This document shows positions 51,069 through 60,040 of a stretch of DNA of 64,000 nucleotides, piece after piece. The stretch lies in NCBI GenBank assembly GCA_038317095.1, contig JBBQBB010000006.1, positions 1 through 64,000 on the forward strand. The letters are read 5' to 3'. Positions within the stretch are counted from its first letter, which is position 1; each line of letters starts with the position of its first letter. Under the pieces are notes generated by a model, which was not told where the DNA came from, ran no database searches, and was given only the letters and a program-made list of their open reading frames with translations. Position numbers and translations under genes: made by a program. Origin of the DNA: JAGXTF01 sp038317095. Lineage in GTDB: Bacteria > Bacteroidota > Bacteroidia > NS11-12g > UBA955.

Positions 51069-53885
51069 TCAGACCAATTCTTTAAACTTTCCTTTGCTTT
51101 TCCGAATTGTACAAGCCACAACTTTATATTCTGGGCACATTGCATCAGTGTCGCATTCGCTGCTGGTAATGTTGTTCATGGCAATTTCAGGAAAGTGAAA
51201 TGTAGAAGAAAAAATGCCGGGTTTTACTTCGTCACTTATTTTGGCCTTCACATCTACCTTACCTCTAGCACTTATTACACACACCATATCTCCGGATTTA
51301 ATTTCGTGTCTTTCTGCGTCTATAGGATGAATTAACAACAAATCTTCTGTTACAATTTTTACGTTGCCAGTTCTGCGCGTCATAGTGCCGTTGTTGTAAT
51401 GTTCCAATTCGCGATTGGTGGTAATAATGTAAGGAAATTCGGCGCCATTTTTTATAATTTCACTGGTTTCGCGCCATTCTGCAGATATGAATTTTCCCTT
51501 ACCACGTTTAAATTCTGTAATATGCAATATTTCTGTATCAGTGCCGTCTTTGGCTACTGGCCATTGTTTTCCGTTATCGCCCAATTCTTTCCATTTTACA
51601 CCTTCAAAAAATGGAACTATTTGTGCAATTTCCTCTAGCAAAGTTTCGGCATTATAATCGGCTTGTTCGTAACCCATGCGGTTCATAATATCCACCATGA
51701 TTTGGCCGTCGGATTTAGTGCCTTCTAATGGTTCTACTACTTGTTGTACTTTTTGAATGCGGCGTTCGCCGTTGGTGAAAGTTCCACTTTTTTCAAGAAA
51801 AGAAGCTGCGGGCAATACCACGTCTGCCATTAACGCAGTTTCAGTCATGAAAATTTCTTGTACTATCAACAAATCTAATTTTCCCAAAGCTGCTTTTACA
51901 TGGTGCGTATTGGGGTCGGTTTGCACCACGTCTTCACCCATTAGCCAAAGTGCTTTTAATTTACCAGCCAAAGCGGCATCGTACATTTGGGGAATTTTAT
52001 AGCCCACATAATTTGGCAATTTGGCACCATAAAAAGCTTCGTATTTTTGGTGGTATTCTGGAATGGTAACATCAAAATAACCTGCCCCTTGGTGGGGTTG
52101 GCATCCCATGTCTGCTGCGCCTTGTACATTGTTTTGGCCACGCAATGGATTTACGCCAACTCCGCGGCGGCCAATATTGCCAGTAATCATTGCCAAATCT
52201 GCAATTTGCATTACGGTAAACGTACCCAATGAATGCTCGGTAACACCCAATCCATGAAAACTCATGGCATTCGGAGCAGATGCATAAGCCATGGCCGCTG
52301 CCCGCACTAAAAGGCAATCAACCCCGGTTATTTTTTCAGCTTCCGCAATATCCAAAGCCAATATTTTTGTTTTAAAATCATCGTATCCTTCGGTTCTGTT
52401 TTCAATAAAACTTTTGTCTTCCAAACCTTCGGAGATGATGTAATACAGCATCATATTTAGCAGAGCTACATTGGTTCCAGGCCTTAACTGTAGATGGTAT
52501 TTTGCATATTTGGCCATTTCAGTCCTGCGTGGATCAATAACGATGGCCGTGTTTTTCATGGCAAACTGTTTGAGTTTGGCGCCGGTAACAGGGTGTCCGT
52601 CTGTTGGGTTGGCGCCTATTACCATGATTAAATTTGTAAATTTTAAATCCACAACCGAGTTGGTGGCAGCCCCTGTTCCAAATGTGCGTTGCATGCCTAA
52701 AGCAGTAGGTGAGTGGCAAACTCTAGCGCAACTGTCGATGTTGTTGGTGCCAATGGTCGCGCGAATGAATTTTTGCATGAGGTAATTTTCTTCATTTGTG
52801 CACCTGGCGCTAGAAATGCCTGCTATATAATCTGGACCAAAATCCGTTTTAATGGCATTTAATTTATCGGCAATAAAATCATAGGCTTCATCCCATGTTG
52901 CTGGCGTTAATTCTCCATTTTTTCGAATCAACGGAGTGCGCAAACGGTCTGGATGGTTGTAAAATCCAAAGGCATAGCGGCCTTTTAAACAAGTATGACC
53001 TTCATTTACCTTAGCATCATATGGCGCTTGAATGCTTTTGACTTTTCCATTTACTGTGGCTACATCCAAGTTGCAACCCACTCCGCAATAGGTGCAAATG
53101 GTGCGGGTTTTTTCAGTGCCCACAATGCTTTTGCTTTCAAACACGTCTGATATTGCAGATGTTGGACAGGCTTGGGCACATGCTCCACAGCTAACACAAT
53201 CACTTTCAAAAAAATTTACTTCAGATCCTTTTACAATATGACTGTCAAAACCGCGTCCAGCCATGCTTAAAACGAATTGACCTTGGACTTCTTCACAAGC
53301 CCTAACACATCTGAAACAGTTGATGCATTTGCTCATATCCGAGGTCATATAGGGGTGGCTTAAATCTTTTTCTCTGTCTAGGTGGTTTTTCCCTTCTGGG
53401 TAGCGCACTTTGCGCACCCCTACCTTGGCAGCCACTTCTTGCAATTCGCAATTGTTATTCACTTCACAAGTAAGGCAATCCAATGGGTGATCTGTTAAAA
53501 CCAATTCTATTATATTTTTTCTAAGTTTTTGAATACGGTCGCTGCTTGGATAAATGTAACTTCCGGGCATTACGGGAGTGTGGCAACTCGCCATGCTTTT
53601 GGCGCTGCCATTTTCTGTCAGAGCCACGTCAACGCTGCAAATGCGGCAACTTCCAAACGGTTCCAAATTTGGCGCATCGCAAAGGGTTGGAACGAGTTCT
53701 GCGCCATGAATGCGACGAACCAATTGAAGAATGGTTTCTCCGTCGCGAATTTCGTGAGGCACGTTGTCGATATAGGCAATTTTGGCATCCACTTTTGGGT
53801 TAGAATTGCTGCCAGAATTTTTGTCGGAGCCTGTTTCACGGGCTGTAATTATTGGGCTGGATGAGGATTTTGTGTCGAAGGTCAT
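51069..53885 (-). CDS. Formate dehydrogenase, catalytic (molybdopterin) subunit with N-terminal Fe-S domains
   Basis: 938 residues from ATG 53885. Domain order: a 2Fe-2S ferredoxin-like part (IRDGETILQLVRRI, LCDAPNLEPFGSCRICSVDV), a His-Cys cluster segment (DHPLDCLTCEVNNNCELQ), two 4Fe-4S clusters (CINCFRCVRACE, CVSCGACAQACP), a further cluster at the start of the molybdopterin domain (CTYCGVGCNLD), and the active site ARVCHSPTALGM with Cys instead of selenocysteine. The molydopterin-dinucleotide-binding domain is at the end (TTNRELEHYNNGTMTRR). It resembles the FdhA/YjgC class. No diaphorase subunit, fdhD or cofactor genes are nearby, so its electron acceptor is unknown. Confidence 0.9.
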   Translation of the reverse strand: MTFDTKSSSSPIITARETGSDKNSGSNSNPKVDAKIAYIDNVPHEIRDGETILQLVRRIHGAELVPTLCDAPNLEPFGSCRICSVDVALTENGSAKSMASCHTPVMPGSYIYPSSDRIQKLRKNIIELVLTDHPLDCLTCEVNNNCELQEVAAKVGVRKVRYPEGKNHLDREKDLSHPYMTSDMSKCINCFRCVRACEEVQGQFVLSMAGRGFDSHIVKGSEVNFFESDCVSCGACAQACPTSAISDVFESKSIVGTEKTRTICTYCGVGCNLDVATVNGKVKSIQAPYDAKVNEGHTCLKGRYAFGFYNHPDRLRTPLIRKNGELTPATWDEAYDFIADKLNAIKTDFGPDYIAGISSARCTNEENYLMQKFIRATIGTNNIDSCARVCHSPTALGMQRTFGTGAATNSVVDLKFTNLIMVIGANPTDGHPVTGAKLKQFAMKNTAIVIDPRRTEMAKYAKYHLQLRPGTNVALLNMMLYYIISEGLEDKSFIENRTEGYDDFKTKILALDIAEAEKITGVDCLLVRAAAMAYASAPNAMSFHGLGVTEHSLGTFTVMQIADLAMITGNIGRRGVGVNPLRGQNNVQGAADMGCQPHQGAGYFDVTIPEYHQKYEAFYGAKLPNYVGYKIPQMYDAALAGKLKALWLMGEDVVQTDPNTHHVKAALGKLDLLIVQEIFMTETALMADVVLPAASFLEKSGTFTNGERRIQKVQQVVEPLEGTKSDGQIMVDIMNRMGYEQADYNAETLLEEIAQIVPFFEGVKWKELGDNGKQWPVAKDGTDTEILHITEFKRGKGKFISAEWRETSEIIKNGAEFPYIITTNRELEHYNNGTMTRRTGNVKIVTEDLLLIHPIDAERHEIKSGDMVCVISARGKVDVKAKISDEVKPGIFSSTFHFPEIAMNNITSSECDTDAMCPEYKVVACTIRKSKGKFKELV

Positions 53886-54012
53886 ACAAATAGGTTTGAC
53901 GAATGAAGGTTGCAATTTAGGGAAAAAATGAAACAATTGCGTTGTGTGTTGTTAAAACAGGACAATATCACCAAAATGGGTTCGCGTTTTCAGGATCGAA
54001 TTCTATCTCACA

Positions 54013-54132
54013 GACGGAATTAATACAAATTGCGTCTGCAAATGGACGGTATTAATATAAATTGCGTCTGCTTATAGACGGAATTAATAGAAATAGCGTC
54101 AATGAATGGACGGAAATAGATTGAATTGCGTC
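54013..54132. repeat. Four phased 32-bp repeats with inverted-repeat cores, upstream of AAA+ ATPase
   Basis: 24-bp cores at 54013-54036, 54045-54068, 54077-54100 and 54109-54132, each followed by an unrelated 8-bp spacer, give an exact 32-bp period. The consensus is GACGgAATT-N6-AATTgCGTC, an imperfect palindrome (outer arms GACG/CGTC are invariant). Copies 1-3 also share the central AATA. The fourth copy ends where the -33 element of the downstream promoter is expected. At about three helical turns per unit, all copies face the same side of the DNA. Most likely a protein-binding array (operator); a CRISPR is ruled out by the 8-bp spacers. Confidence 0.85.
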
Positions 54133-54152
54133 CATAGTTCGTAAAAAAGTTT

Positions 54153-54160
54153 TATCTTTG
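54153..54160 (+). promoter_or_regulatory. Promoter of the AAA+ ATPase, -7 box TATCTTTG
   Basis: Exact TAnnTTTG match 30 bases before the ATG. Its -33 region falls at the edge of the fourth repeat, so a protein bound to the array would compete with RNA polymerase. Confidence 0.6.
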
Positions 54161-54190
54161 TGCCAATAAGATGCAATAAGACAAACTGCG

Positions 54191-55318
54191 ATGGACATTG
54201 TTCGATATTTTTCTAGCAAATGGCAAAAAGACTTTAAACCAGGAAAGGTTTTGGCTTTGTATGGACCCCGTCAAGTTGGGAAAACAACATTAGTAGAAAC
54301 ATTTTTAAAAAAACAAAAAGGTGTATTGTTCACAGATACAGGGGAAAATTCCGATTTGAAGGAAATTCTAGACAGTCTATCGTTGCAAAGAATTCGGAAT
54401 TTCTTTGCTGGATACGACATGGTTTTTATTGATGAAGTGCAAGAGATTGAAAATGCTGGCAAAGCGCTGAAATTGATGACCGATCACTTAAAGAAGACAA
54501 AAATCATTGTAACAGGCTCGGCCATGATGGATTTGGCAGGGAAAATTGGCGAGCCCCTTGTTGGAAGGCAAGCGGTGTATCAAATGTTCCCAGTAGCAGC
54601 TACAGAATTGAGAGATACTTTAGGCGGAGCTGCTGTGCAAATGATGCTGCCAGAACTTTTGGTCTATGGAAGTTATCCAAATATTTTTCAGCTGGAAAAT
54701 AGAGATGAAAAAGAAAAGTACTTAAAACAAGTGCGTGATTCTTACCTTTTAAAAGATATTCTGGCATATGATGGTATTCGAAATTCAAAAAAAATCCTGG
54801 ATTTGCTGAGAATGCTTGCCTTTAGGATAGGAAAAGAAATATCCATTGAAAACATTGGCAATGCGCTTGGCATGGGAAAAAACACCGTCGCCTCCTATTT
54901 GGATTTACTGGAAAAGGTTTTTATTATTTACAATGTGAGGGGGTTTACGAAAAATATGGACAATGAAATTACCAAAACAAGTCGCTATTATTTTTATGAC
55001 AATGGGGTTCGAAATGCGATCATCAACAATTTTAATTCCATCGGCATCAGGGACGATGTAGGTGCACTTTGGGAAAACTTTATGTTTATGGAACGAATGA
55101 AAAAACAGCATTACGGTGGAAAGAAAGCCGCTAACTATTTTTGGCGGACTTACACACAACAAGAGATAGATTTAATAGAGGAAATAGATGGTACGATTAC
55201 TGCATATGAATTTAAGTATTCACCAGGAAAAAACAAGCCGCCTACATTGTGGGCAAAAAACTATCCTGACACGGCGTATTTTGAGGTTCATAAAAACAAT
55301 TGGTTTGAGTTTATATAA
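54191..55318 (+). CDS. AAA+ ATPase with winged-helix and DUF4143 / PD-(D/E)XK-like C-terminus
   Basis: 375 residues. Walker A GPRQVGKT at 25-32, Walker B MVFIDE at 77-82, sensor VTGSAM at 108-112. Residues 214-248 look like a winged helix (ISIENIGNALGMGKNTVASY). The carboxyl DUF4143 part has E295, then EID (325-327) and YEFK (339-342), a spacing that fits a PD-(D/E)XK nuclease core. Belongs to the COG1373-type ATPases, very common in archaea and Bacteroidota and of unknown role. Single gene; the repeat array upstream suggests self-regulation through its winged helix. Confidence 0.88.
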   Translation: MDIVRYFSSKWQKDFKPGKVLALYGPRQVGKTTLVETFLKKQKGVLFTDTGENSDLKEILDSLSLQRIRNFFAGYDMVFIDEVQEIENAGKALKLMTDHLKKTKIIVTGSAMMDLAGKIGEPLVGRQAVYQMFPVAATELRDTLGGAAVQMMLPELLVYGSYPNIFQLENRDEKEKYLKQVRDSYLLKDILAYDGIRNSKKILDLLRMLAFRIGKEISIENIGNALGMGKNTVASYLDLLEKVFIIYNVRGFTKNMDNEITKTSRYYFYDNGVRNAIINNFNSIGIRDDVGALWENFMFMERMKKQHYGGKKAANYFWRTYTQQEIDLIEEIDGTITAYEFKYSPGKNKPPTLWAKNYPDTAYFEVHKNNWFEFI

Positions 55319-55460
55319 ACTCTCAAAAAAACTGTAATGGTGTATTATGCAGCACACACAGATTGTGTATTGCCTCAATTTTTAGGAAAATGATAAGATA
55401 TGGATGGGTGAATTCGGAATTGTCATTGTTTATTCCTAATCTTGTATAAAATAAACTGCC

Positions 55461-55796
55461 ATGAAAAAAATCTACGTATTCTTACTTATGCCTTTTCTAC
55501 TAGTAACCTGCAAAAAGAAAAAGGACGATTGTGAAACCAAGAATTTCGGAAGTTTGAAAGTTGCTTTCGGCGCTTTTACGAAAAGACATTCCATCATCAT
55601 AACTTACCCTGGGGCGGCCAATGCACGGGAGAAAATTGTACCCATTGGCGCAACCAGCGATACCGTGCAGATACCGCCAGATGTGTATCCCATTACCATA
55701 TCAAGTTTAAATTCTAGTGGACAGGTTGTAGATCAGTCTGTAAAATCAACGACCATTGCCAAGTGTCAGCAAAGCGATTTATCCGTTCCATTTTAA
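55461..55796 (+). CDS. Small lipoprotein of unknown function
   Basis: 111 residues. Lipoprotein signal MKKIYVFLLMPFLLVTCKKK with Cys17 followed by lysines. The remainder (SLKVAFGAFTKRHSIIITYP, VYPITISSLNSSGQVV) looks like a single small beta domain. No family recognised. Lies between the ATPase and a frameshifted membrane protein; the 142 bp before it hold nothing that I recognise. Confidence 0.65.
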   Translation: MKKIYVFLLMPFLLVTCKKKKDDCETKNFGSLKVAFGAFTKRHSIIITYPGAANAREKIVPIGATSDTVQIPPDVYPITISSLNSSGQVVDQSVKSTTIAKCQQSDLSVPF

Positions 55797-55811
55797 ATTA
55801 TTTGGGTTATA

Positions 55812-56218
55812 ATGAACTTTATCACTGACATTTTATTTACGCAGTATTACGAAGTAAAAAGCAGGGGGATACCCTAAAATCAGCAAAAAATACGGGAATA
55901 TTGCTTGTGTCGGTATTCATTATTTTGATTTTTATTACCTCATTTATTGTGTTGAATTTGTTTCACCTTTGGGATTCAATATCCACACAGTTGATTGGCA
56001 GAGTAACAGAAAAAATACTTGGTTTAATATTGCTGGGATTGACTTTCGGAACTTTGTATTTAATTTATGGGAAGCACGAAAAATATGACCAAATAATAGA
56101 AGAATACGAAGTGAAAGGAGAAAATGAAAGACAACAAATCTACAAAAGCGCGAGGAAAAGGCTCTTGATATTATTTTTTAGTATGTTGGTTATATCTGTA
56201 TTCTGCGTAATAATATAA
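55812..56218 (+). pseudogene. Two-helix membrane protein, frameshifted in a G5 tract
   Basis: ATG 55812 reads MNFITDILFTQYYEVKSRG and then stops within 3 codons after GGGGG (55864-55868). Adding one G continues into DTLKSAKNTGILLVSVFIIL and the open frame to TAA at 56216-56218. The joined protein has about 135 residues with helices at roughly 29-50, 64-82 and 114-133. Either a recent frameshift, an error in a homopolymer, or a phase-variable tract. No family recognised. Confidence 0.6.
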
Positions 56219-56272
56219 AGCCACAATTCTTGGTTTTCGTGCACATTTGGGGGGCAATTCAGTTTTCTCGCT

Positions 56273-56280
56273 TACCTTTG
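56273..56280 (+). promoter_or_regulatory. Predicted helicase promoter, -7 box TACCTTTG
   Basis: Exact TAnnTTTG match 14 bases before the preferred TTG start of the helicase. Confidence 0.55.
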
Positions 56281-56294
56281 TAAATAAACATATT

Positions 56295-57506
56295 TTGCAT
56301 TTTCACGATTTTCTTTTCGATTATGACATTCAAGATGGGTTGGATGATATGGGATTTGAAACCCCAACTCCTATTCAAGAACAGGCCATTCCTATTATAC
56401 AAAGCGGCCAAGATTTAATTGGTTGTGCCCAGACCGGCACTGGAAAAACCGCGGCATTTTTGTTGCCTGTATTAGACAAACTGGCCAGAAACCCTTCGCA
56501 CCATACTGATACGCTAATTATTGTGCCAACCCGCGAATTAGCACTTCAAATCTCACAAGCCCTGCAAGGATTTTCGTACCATACACCCATCAGTTCACTG
56601 GCCATTTATGGAGGCAATGATGGAATGGCTTTTGAAAGAGAAAAAAAGGCCATTTTGGAAGGAGCCAATATTATTATTGCCACCCCAGGCCGATTTTTAG
56701 CGCATATTAACATGGGTTATGTAAAATTTAATCATTTAAAACATTTGATTTTGGATGAAGCAGATCGAATGCTTGATATGGGTTTTGTGGATGACATCAT
56801 GCGCATAGTAAAAGAGTTGCCCGCAAAACGCCAAACTTTGCTTTTTTCGGCTACAATGCCCCCAAAAATTAGAACTTTGGGAGCAAAATTGTTGCATAAT
56901 CCAGTACAAATTAGCTTGTCTGTTTCCAAACCTGCAGAAGGGGTTACTCAAGGCGCGTATCTGGTTTACAATGCCAATAAAAATGCACTCTGCACCGCTA
57001 TTTTAAAGGATAAAAAACTACCCAGTGTTATTATATTTTCAGGCACAAAAATTAAAGTTAAAGATTTAGAAAGAGACCTTAAAAAAGCTGGATTTAATGC
57101 CCGCGCCATTCACTCAGACTTGGATCAATCTGAAAGGGAAGAAGTGCTGCGTGGCTTTCGAAGTAAAAAAATACCTGTACTTGTGGCCACTGATGTGTTG
57201 TCTCGTGGTATTGATATTGAAGACATTGGCATGGTTATCAATTTTGATGTACCTGGAGATGCCGAAGATTATATCCACCGCATTGGCAGAACCGCAAGGG
57301 CAGCAACTACGGGAGAAGCCATTACCTTTATTTCAGAATTGGATCAAAGAAAATTTCAACAAATTGAAGCATTAATTGGGGCAGAAGTTCCAAAATTACC
57401 GATGCCGGAAGGCATTCCCAAAGGCCCCGATTACAATCCCAACGTGAAACCCAAAGGGGATTTTAAAGGGAATAAAAAGCCTTTTCATAAATTTAAAAAG
57501 AAATAG
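56295..57506 (+). CDS. DEAD-box ATP-dependent RNA helicase
   Basis: 403 residues from TTG 56295, which lies just after the -7 box and gives HFHDFLFDYDIQDGLDDMGF, the usual F-x-(17)-Q-motif distance. Motifs: TPIQEQAIP (Q), AQTGTGKT (I), PTRELALQ (Ia), TPGR (Ib), DEAD (II), SAT (III), IIFSGT (IV), ATDVLSRGIDI (V), HRIGRTAR (VI). The short basic tail (FKGNKKPFHKFKKK) is typical of RhlE-like members. Role in ribosome assembly or RNA turnover. Confidence 0.93.
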   Translation: MHFHDFLFDYDIQDGLDDMGFETPTPIQEQAIPIIQSGQDLIGCAQTGTGKTAAFLLPVLDKLARNPSHHTDTLIIVPTRELALQISQALQGFSYHTPISSLAIYGGNDGMAFEREKKAILEGANIIIATPGRFLAHINMGYVKFNHLKHLILDEADRMLDMGFVDDIMRIVKELPAKRQTLLFSATMPPKIRTLGAKLLHNPVQISLSVSKPAEGVTQGAYLVYNANKNALCTAILKDKKLPSVIIFSGTKIKVKDLERDLKKAGFNARAIHSDLDQSEREEVLRGFRSKKIPVLVATDVLSRGIDIEDIGMVINFDVPGDAEDYIHRIGRTARAATTGEAITFISELDQRKFQQIEALIGAEVPKLPMPEGIPKGPDYNPNVKPKGDFKGNKKPFHKFKKK

Positions 57507-57517
57507 TTGAAATACAC

Positions 57518-59068
57518 ATGAATCGCAAAGCGAAATTTGTTTTCAAAACATTTTTTAAACATGATTTTAAAGCAAGTATAACCGTATTCTTTGTTGCGCT
57601 TCCGCTTTGCTTGGGTGTTGCTTTGGCTTCAGGTGCGCCGGTAGTAAGTGGAATTATTGCCGGAATTGTCGGCGGTTTGATAGTAACGCTGGTGAGTGGA
57701 TCCAGTCTCAGTGTGAGTGGTCCAGCCGCTGGTTTAACTGCCATATGTACCGCGGCAATCACAGACCTTGGCGCATTGGATATCTTTTTCGTTTCTGTGA
57801 GTGCAGCAGGAGTAATTCAAATTTTATTGGGAGTGTTAAAGCTGGGTGGATTCTCACATTTTATTCCCAGTGCGGTAATTAAAGGAATGTTGGCCGCCAT
57901 TGGTATTATTTTGATGACCAAACAGATACCTTTGATCTTGGGATACGAAAAACCTGATTTTTATACGGATGAATTTTTTAACGTGTTTACCTTGCATTCT
58001 GGCTTCGACCATAAGGAAGGATTCTTTCCCCACATTTCAGAAGGCACCATTTTGCTTTCTATATTGGCCATATTCGTAATTTTTATTTGGGATCGATTTT
58101 TAGCAAAAAGAATTTCATTTCTTTCCTCAAGTTTTGTGGTTGTAATCATCATTTCAGCGCTTGCTCAATGGATCCCGGAAAACTGGCATTTTTTAGCATT
58201 AAAAAATTCGCATTTTGTAACGTTACCGAACAATATTTTTGCGGATATAAAATTCCCTAATTTTAAACAAGCGTTGGGCAATGGTATGGTATGGAAATAT
58301 TCCTTAATTATTGCATTCGTTGCCTCCTTAGAATCTCTGTTAAGCCTAGAAGCCGTGGATAAATTAGATCCTATGAAAAGGGTAACACCGCCGAACCGTG
58401 AATTAATTGCACAAGGCAGTGGAAATTTTATAAGCGGTTTGTTTGGCGGCATTCCCATTACATCTGTAATTGTGAGGAGTTCGGCAAATGCATCGGCTGG
58501 TGCAAAAACCAAATGGTCCTCTTTTACCCATGGCGTTTGGTTGTTATTGGCGGTCCTTTTTGCCATTCCATTTATCCAACTGATTCCTTATTGTGTTTTG
58601 GCCATTATTTTGTTTCTCACGGGTTATAAGTTAACTAAACCCAGCATGTATAAAGCTATTTTTAGCCAAGGAAGAGAGCAGTTTTTGCCTTTTGCCGTAA
58701 CCATCATTGCTATACTTTCTACAGATTTATTGATTGGCGTGGTCATTGGTACAATCTACGCCATTTATTTTTTGATAAAACATACATACCGTGCAGGCTA
58801 TACATATTCCGAAGCCAAGCATGGCAATATTTTGCATATTCAAATTACCTTTGCTTTAAATGTGAGTTTTTTAAACAAAAAAAGAATGAGAAATACCTTG
58901 GATAAAATCCCGCCTTATTCTGTTGTAACCCTTGAAGCTACGGATAGTGTTTATATAGATTATGATATTTTAGAGATTACCCAAGACTTTAAAGTAAAGG
59001 CAAAAGAAAAGCACATTGAATTAATTTTTATTGATGTGCCAGACGTTAAAGTCTTGGATTATCATTGA
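57518..59068 (+). CDS. SulP-family inorganic anion transporter
   Basis: 516 residues with 10 or more helices. SulP signatures: FFVALPLCLGVALASGAP, GSSLSVSGPAAGLTAI, ESLLSLEAVDKLDPMKRVTP, ELIAQGSGNFISGLFGGIPI, and a short STAS-like end (PPYSVVTLEATDSVYIDYDI). It carries sulfate, bicarbonate or a related anion in symport. The ATG lies 11 bp after the helicase stop, so it may be cotranscribed. Confidence 0.9.
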   Translation: MNRKAKFVFKTFFKHDFKASITVFFVALPLCLGVALASGAPVVSGIIAGIVGGLIVTLVSGSSLSVSGPAAGLTAICTAAITDLGALDIFFVSVSAAGVIQILLGVLKLGGFSHFIPSAVIKGMLAAIGIILMTKQIPLILGYEKPDFYTDEFFNVFTLHSGFDHKEGFFPHISEGTILLSILAIFVIFIWDRFLAKRISFLSSSFVVVIIISALAQWIPENWHFLALKNSHFVTLPNNIFADIKFPNFKQALGNGMVWKYSLIIAFVASLESLLSLEAVDKLDPMKRVTPPNRELIAQGSGNFISGLFGGIPITSVIVRSSANASAGAKTKWSSFTHGVWLLLAVLFAIPFIQLIPYCVLAIILFLTGYKLTKPSMYKAIFSQGREQFLPFAVTIIAILSTDLLIGVVIGTIYAIYFLIKHTYRAGYTYSEAKHGNILHIQITFALNVSFLNKKRMRNTLDKIPPYSVVTLEATDSVYIDYDILEITQDFKVKAKEKHIELIFIDVPDVKVLDYH

Positions 59069-59074
59069 TATCCT

Positions 59075-60013
59075 TTATTTAGGGTTCATTTGCGCCAAAT
59101 CGTTTAATGTTTCTTTCATTCCTTTTTCATATGGCGTTGCCATTATACCAAAGCGTTTTTCAAATTTATCACTATTTAATTTGTATGGAATTTCAAATTG
59201 ATATTGCATTTCATAAACTTCTCGCAGAATGGGAATAAATATGCCTAACACACGCACCATAAAAGGCTGAATATTGCTGTAAGATGTAGATTTCCCCATT
59301 TCTTTTGCTACCAAATTTACCCAATCTTCGCCAGTAAATCCGCGTTTTTCTGTGGGCAAATTCCATATTTGATTGTATGCATCGGGTGTGTTTCCTAGCA
59401 GTGCCATCGCTTTTCCTGCATCTTCAGAATAGGTATAAGTATGTGGTACTTTTGGATAGCCAATCCATTGGGCTTTTTTGTTTTTTATAAATTGATTGTA
59501 TGTTGCAATCATTACCAAACTTAACTCTGTGGAAGGTCCATAATAATCTGCACAACGTGCGATAATGGCTTCCACTTTTCCTGCTTGCATATCGTCTAGA
59601 ATCATCTGGTCAATTTCTTTTCTCACTGCGCCTTTTTTACTAAAAGGTTTCATGTTCGATTCTTCAGTTATGTTTCCAATTTCAGCAGTATCTATGGCAT
59701 ATACGTTGTCAACAAAAACCAATTTACACTTATATTTTGCGCAAGCATCCAATACATTTCGCATCAATACCGGCCATTCTTTTCTCCAGGTTTTAATGTC
59801 GTATTTAAGTCCAATGCATAAGTAGGCAACATCACTTCCTTCTATGGCTTTGTAAACATCTTCCTTGAGAGTTAAATCTGCCGAAAGCAATTCGTCATTC
59901 TGATTTACCTTTTTTGGATTTCTAGAAACCAAGCGAATGTTGGTCTTGAATTTGGGAAGTTCTTTGGCCAATGCCTGGCCGATAACGCCGTTTGACCCGA
60001 GTATGGTTTGCAT
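59075..60013 (-). CDS. NAD(P)-dependent epimerase/dehydratase-like protein
   Basis: 312 residues from ATG 60013 (QTILGSNGVIGQALAKELPK, the GxNGxIG dinucleotide loop; frame extends further upstream only through the promoter). It has LVSRNPKK, VAYLCIGLKYD and RCADYYGPST where extended SDRs have the YxxxK and Y-GP motifs. The exact Tyr-x3-Lys is not clear (KGAVRKEID), so activity may be altered. Similar to NmrA/sugar epimerase-like proteins of unknown substrate. Convergent with sulP. Confidence 0.82.
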   Translation of the reverse strand: MQTILGSNGVIGQALAKELPKFKTNIRLVSRNPKKVNQNDELLSADLTLKEDVYKAIEGSDVAYLCIGLKYDIKTWRKEWPVLMRNVLDACAKYKCKLVFVDNVYAIDTAEIGNITEESNMKPFSKKGAVRKEIDQMILDDMQAGKVEAIIARCADYYGPSTELSLVMIATYNQFIKNKKAQWIGYPKVPHTYTYSEDAGKAMALLGNTPDAYNQIWNLPTEKRGFTGEDWVNLVAKEMGKSTSYSNIQPFMVRVLGIFIPILREVYEMQYQFEIPYKLNSDKFEKRFGIMATPYEKGMKETLNDLAQMNPK

Positions 60014-60032
60014 GTATTTGTGGTTTCTGTTT

Positions 60033-60040
60033 GCAAAAGT
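60033..60040 (-). promoter_or_regulatory. Predicted promoter of the epimerase-like gene, -7 box TACTTTTG
   Basis: TAnnTTTG on the minus strand, 19 bases before the ATG. The remaining stretch to 60316 (about 275 bp) holds a possible plus-strand box TAATTTTG (60193-60200) and no gene that I recognise. Confidence 0.5.

Noticed and set aside
53529..53864. 111-codon plus-strand frame opposite the formate dehydrogenase gene
   Set aside because: Antisense of the Fe-S domain coding region; cysteine-rich by chance.
54013..54132. CRISPR array
   Set aside because: Repeats are 24 bp with only 8-bp spacers, and no cas gene is nearby; an operator-like array fits better.
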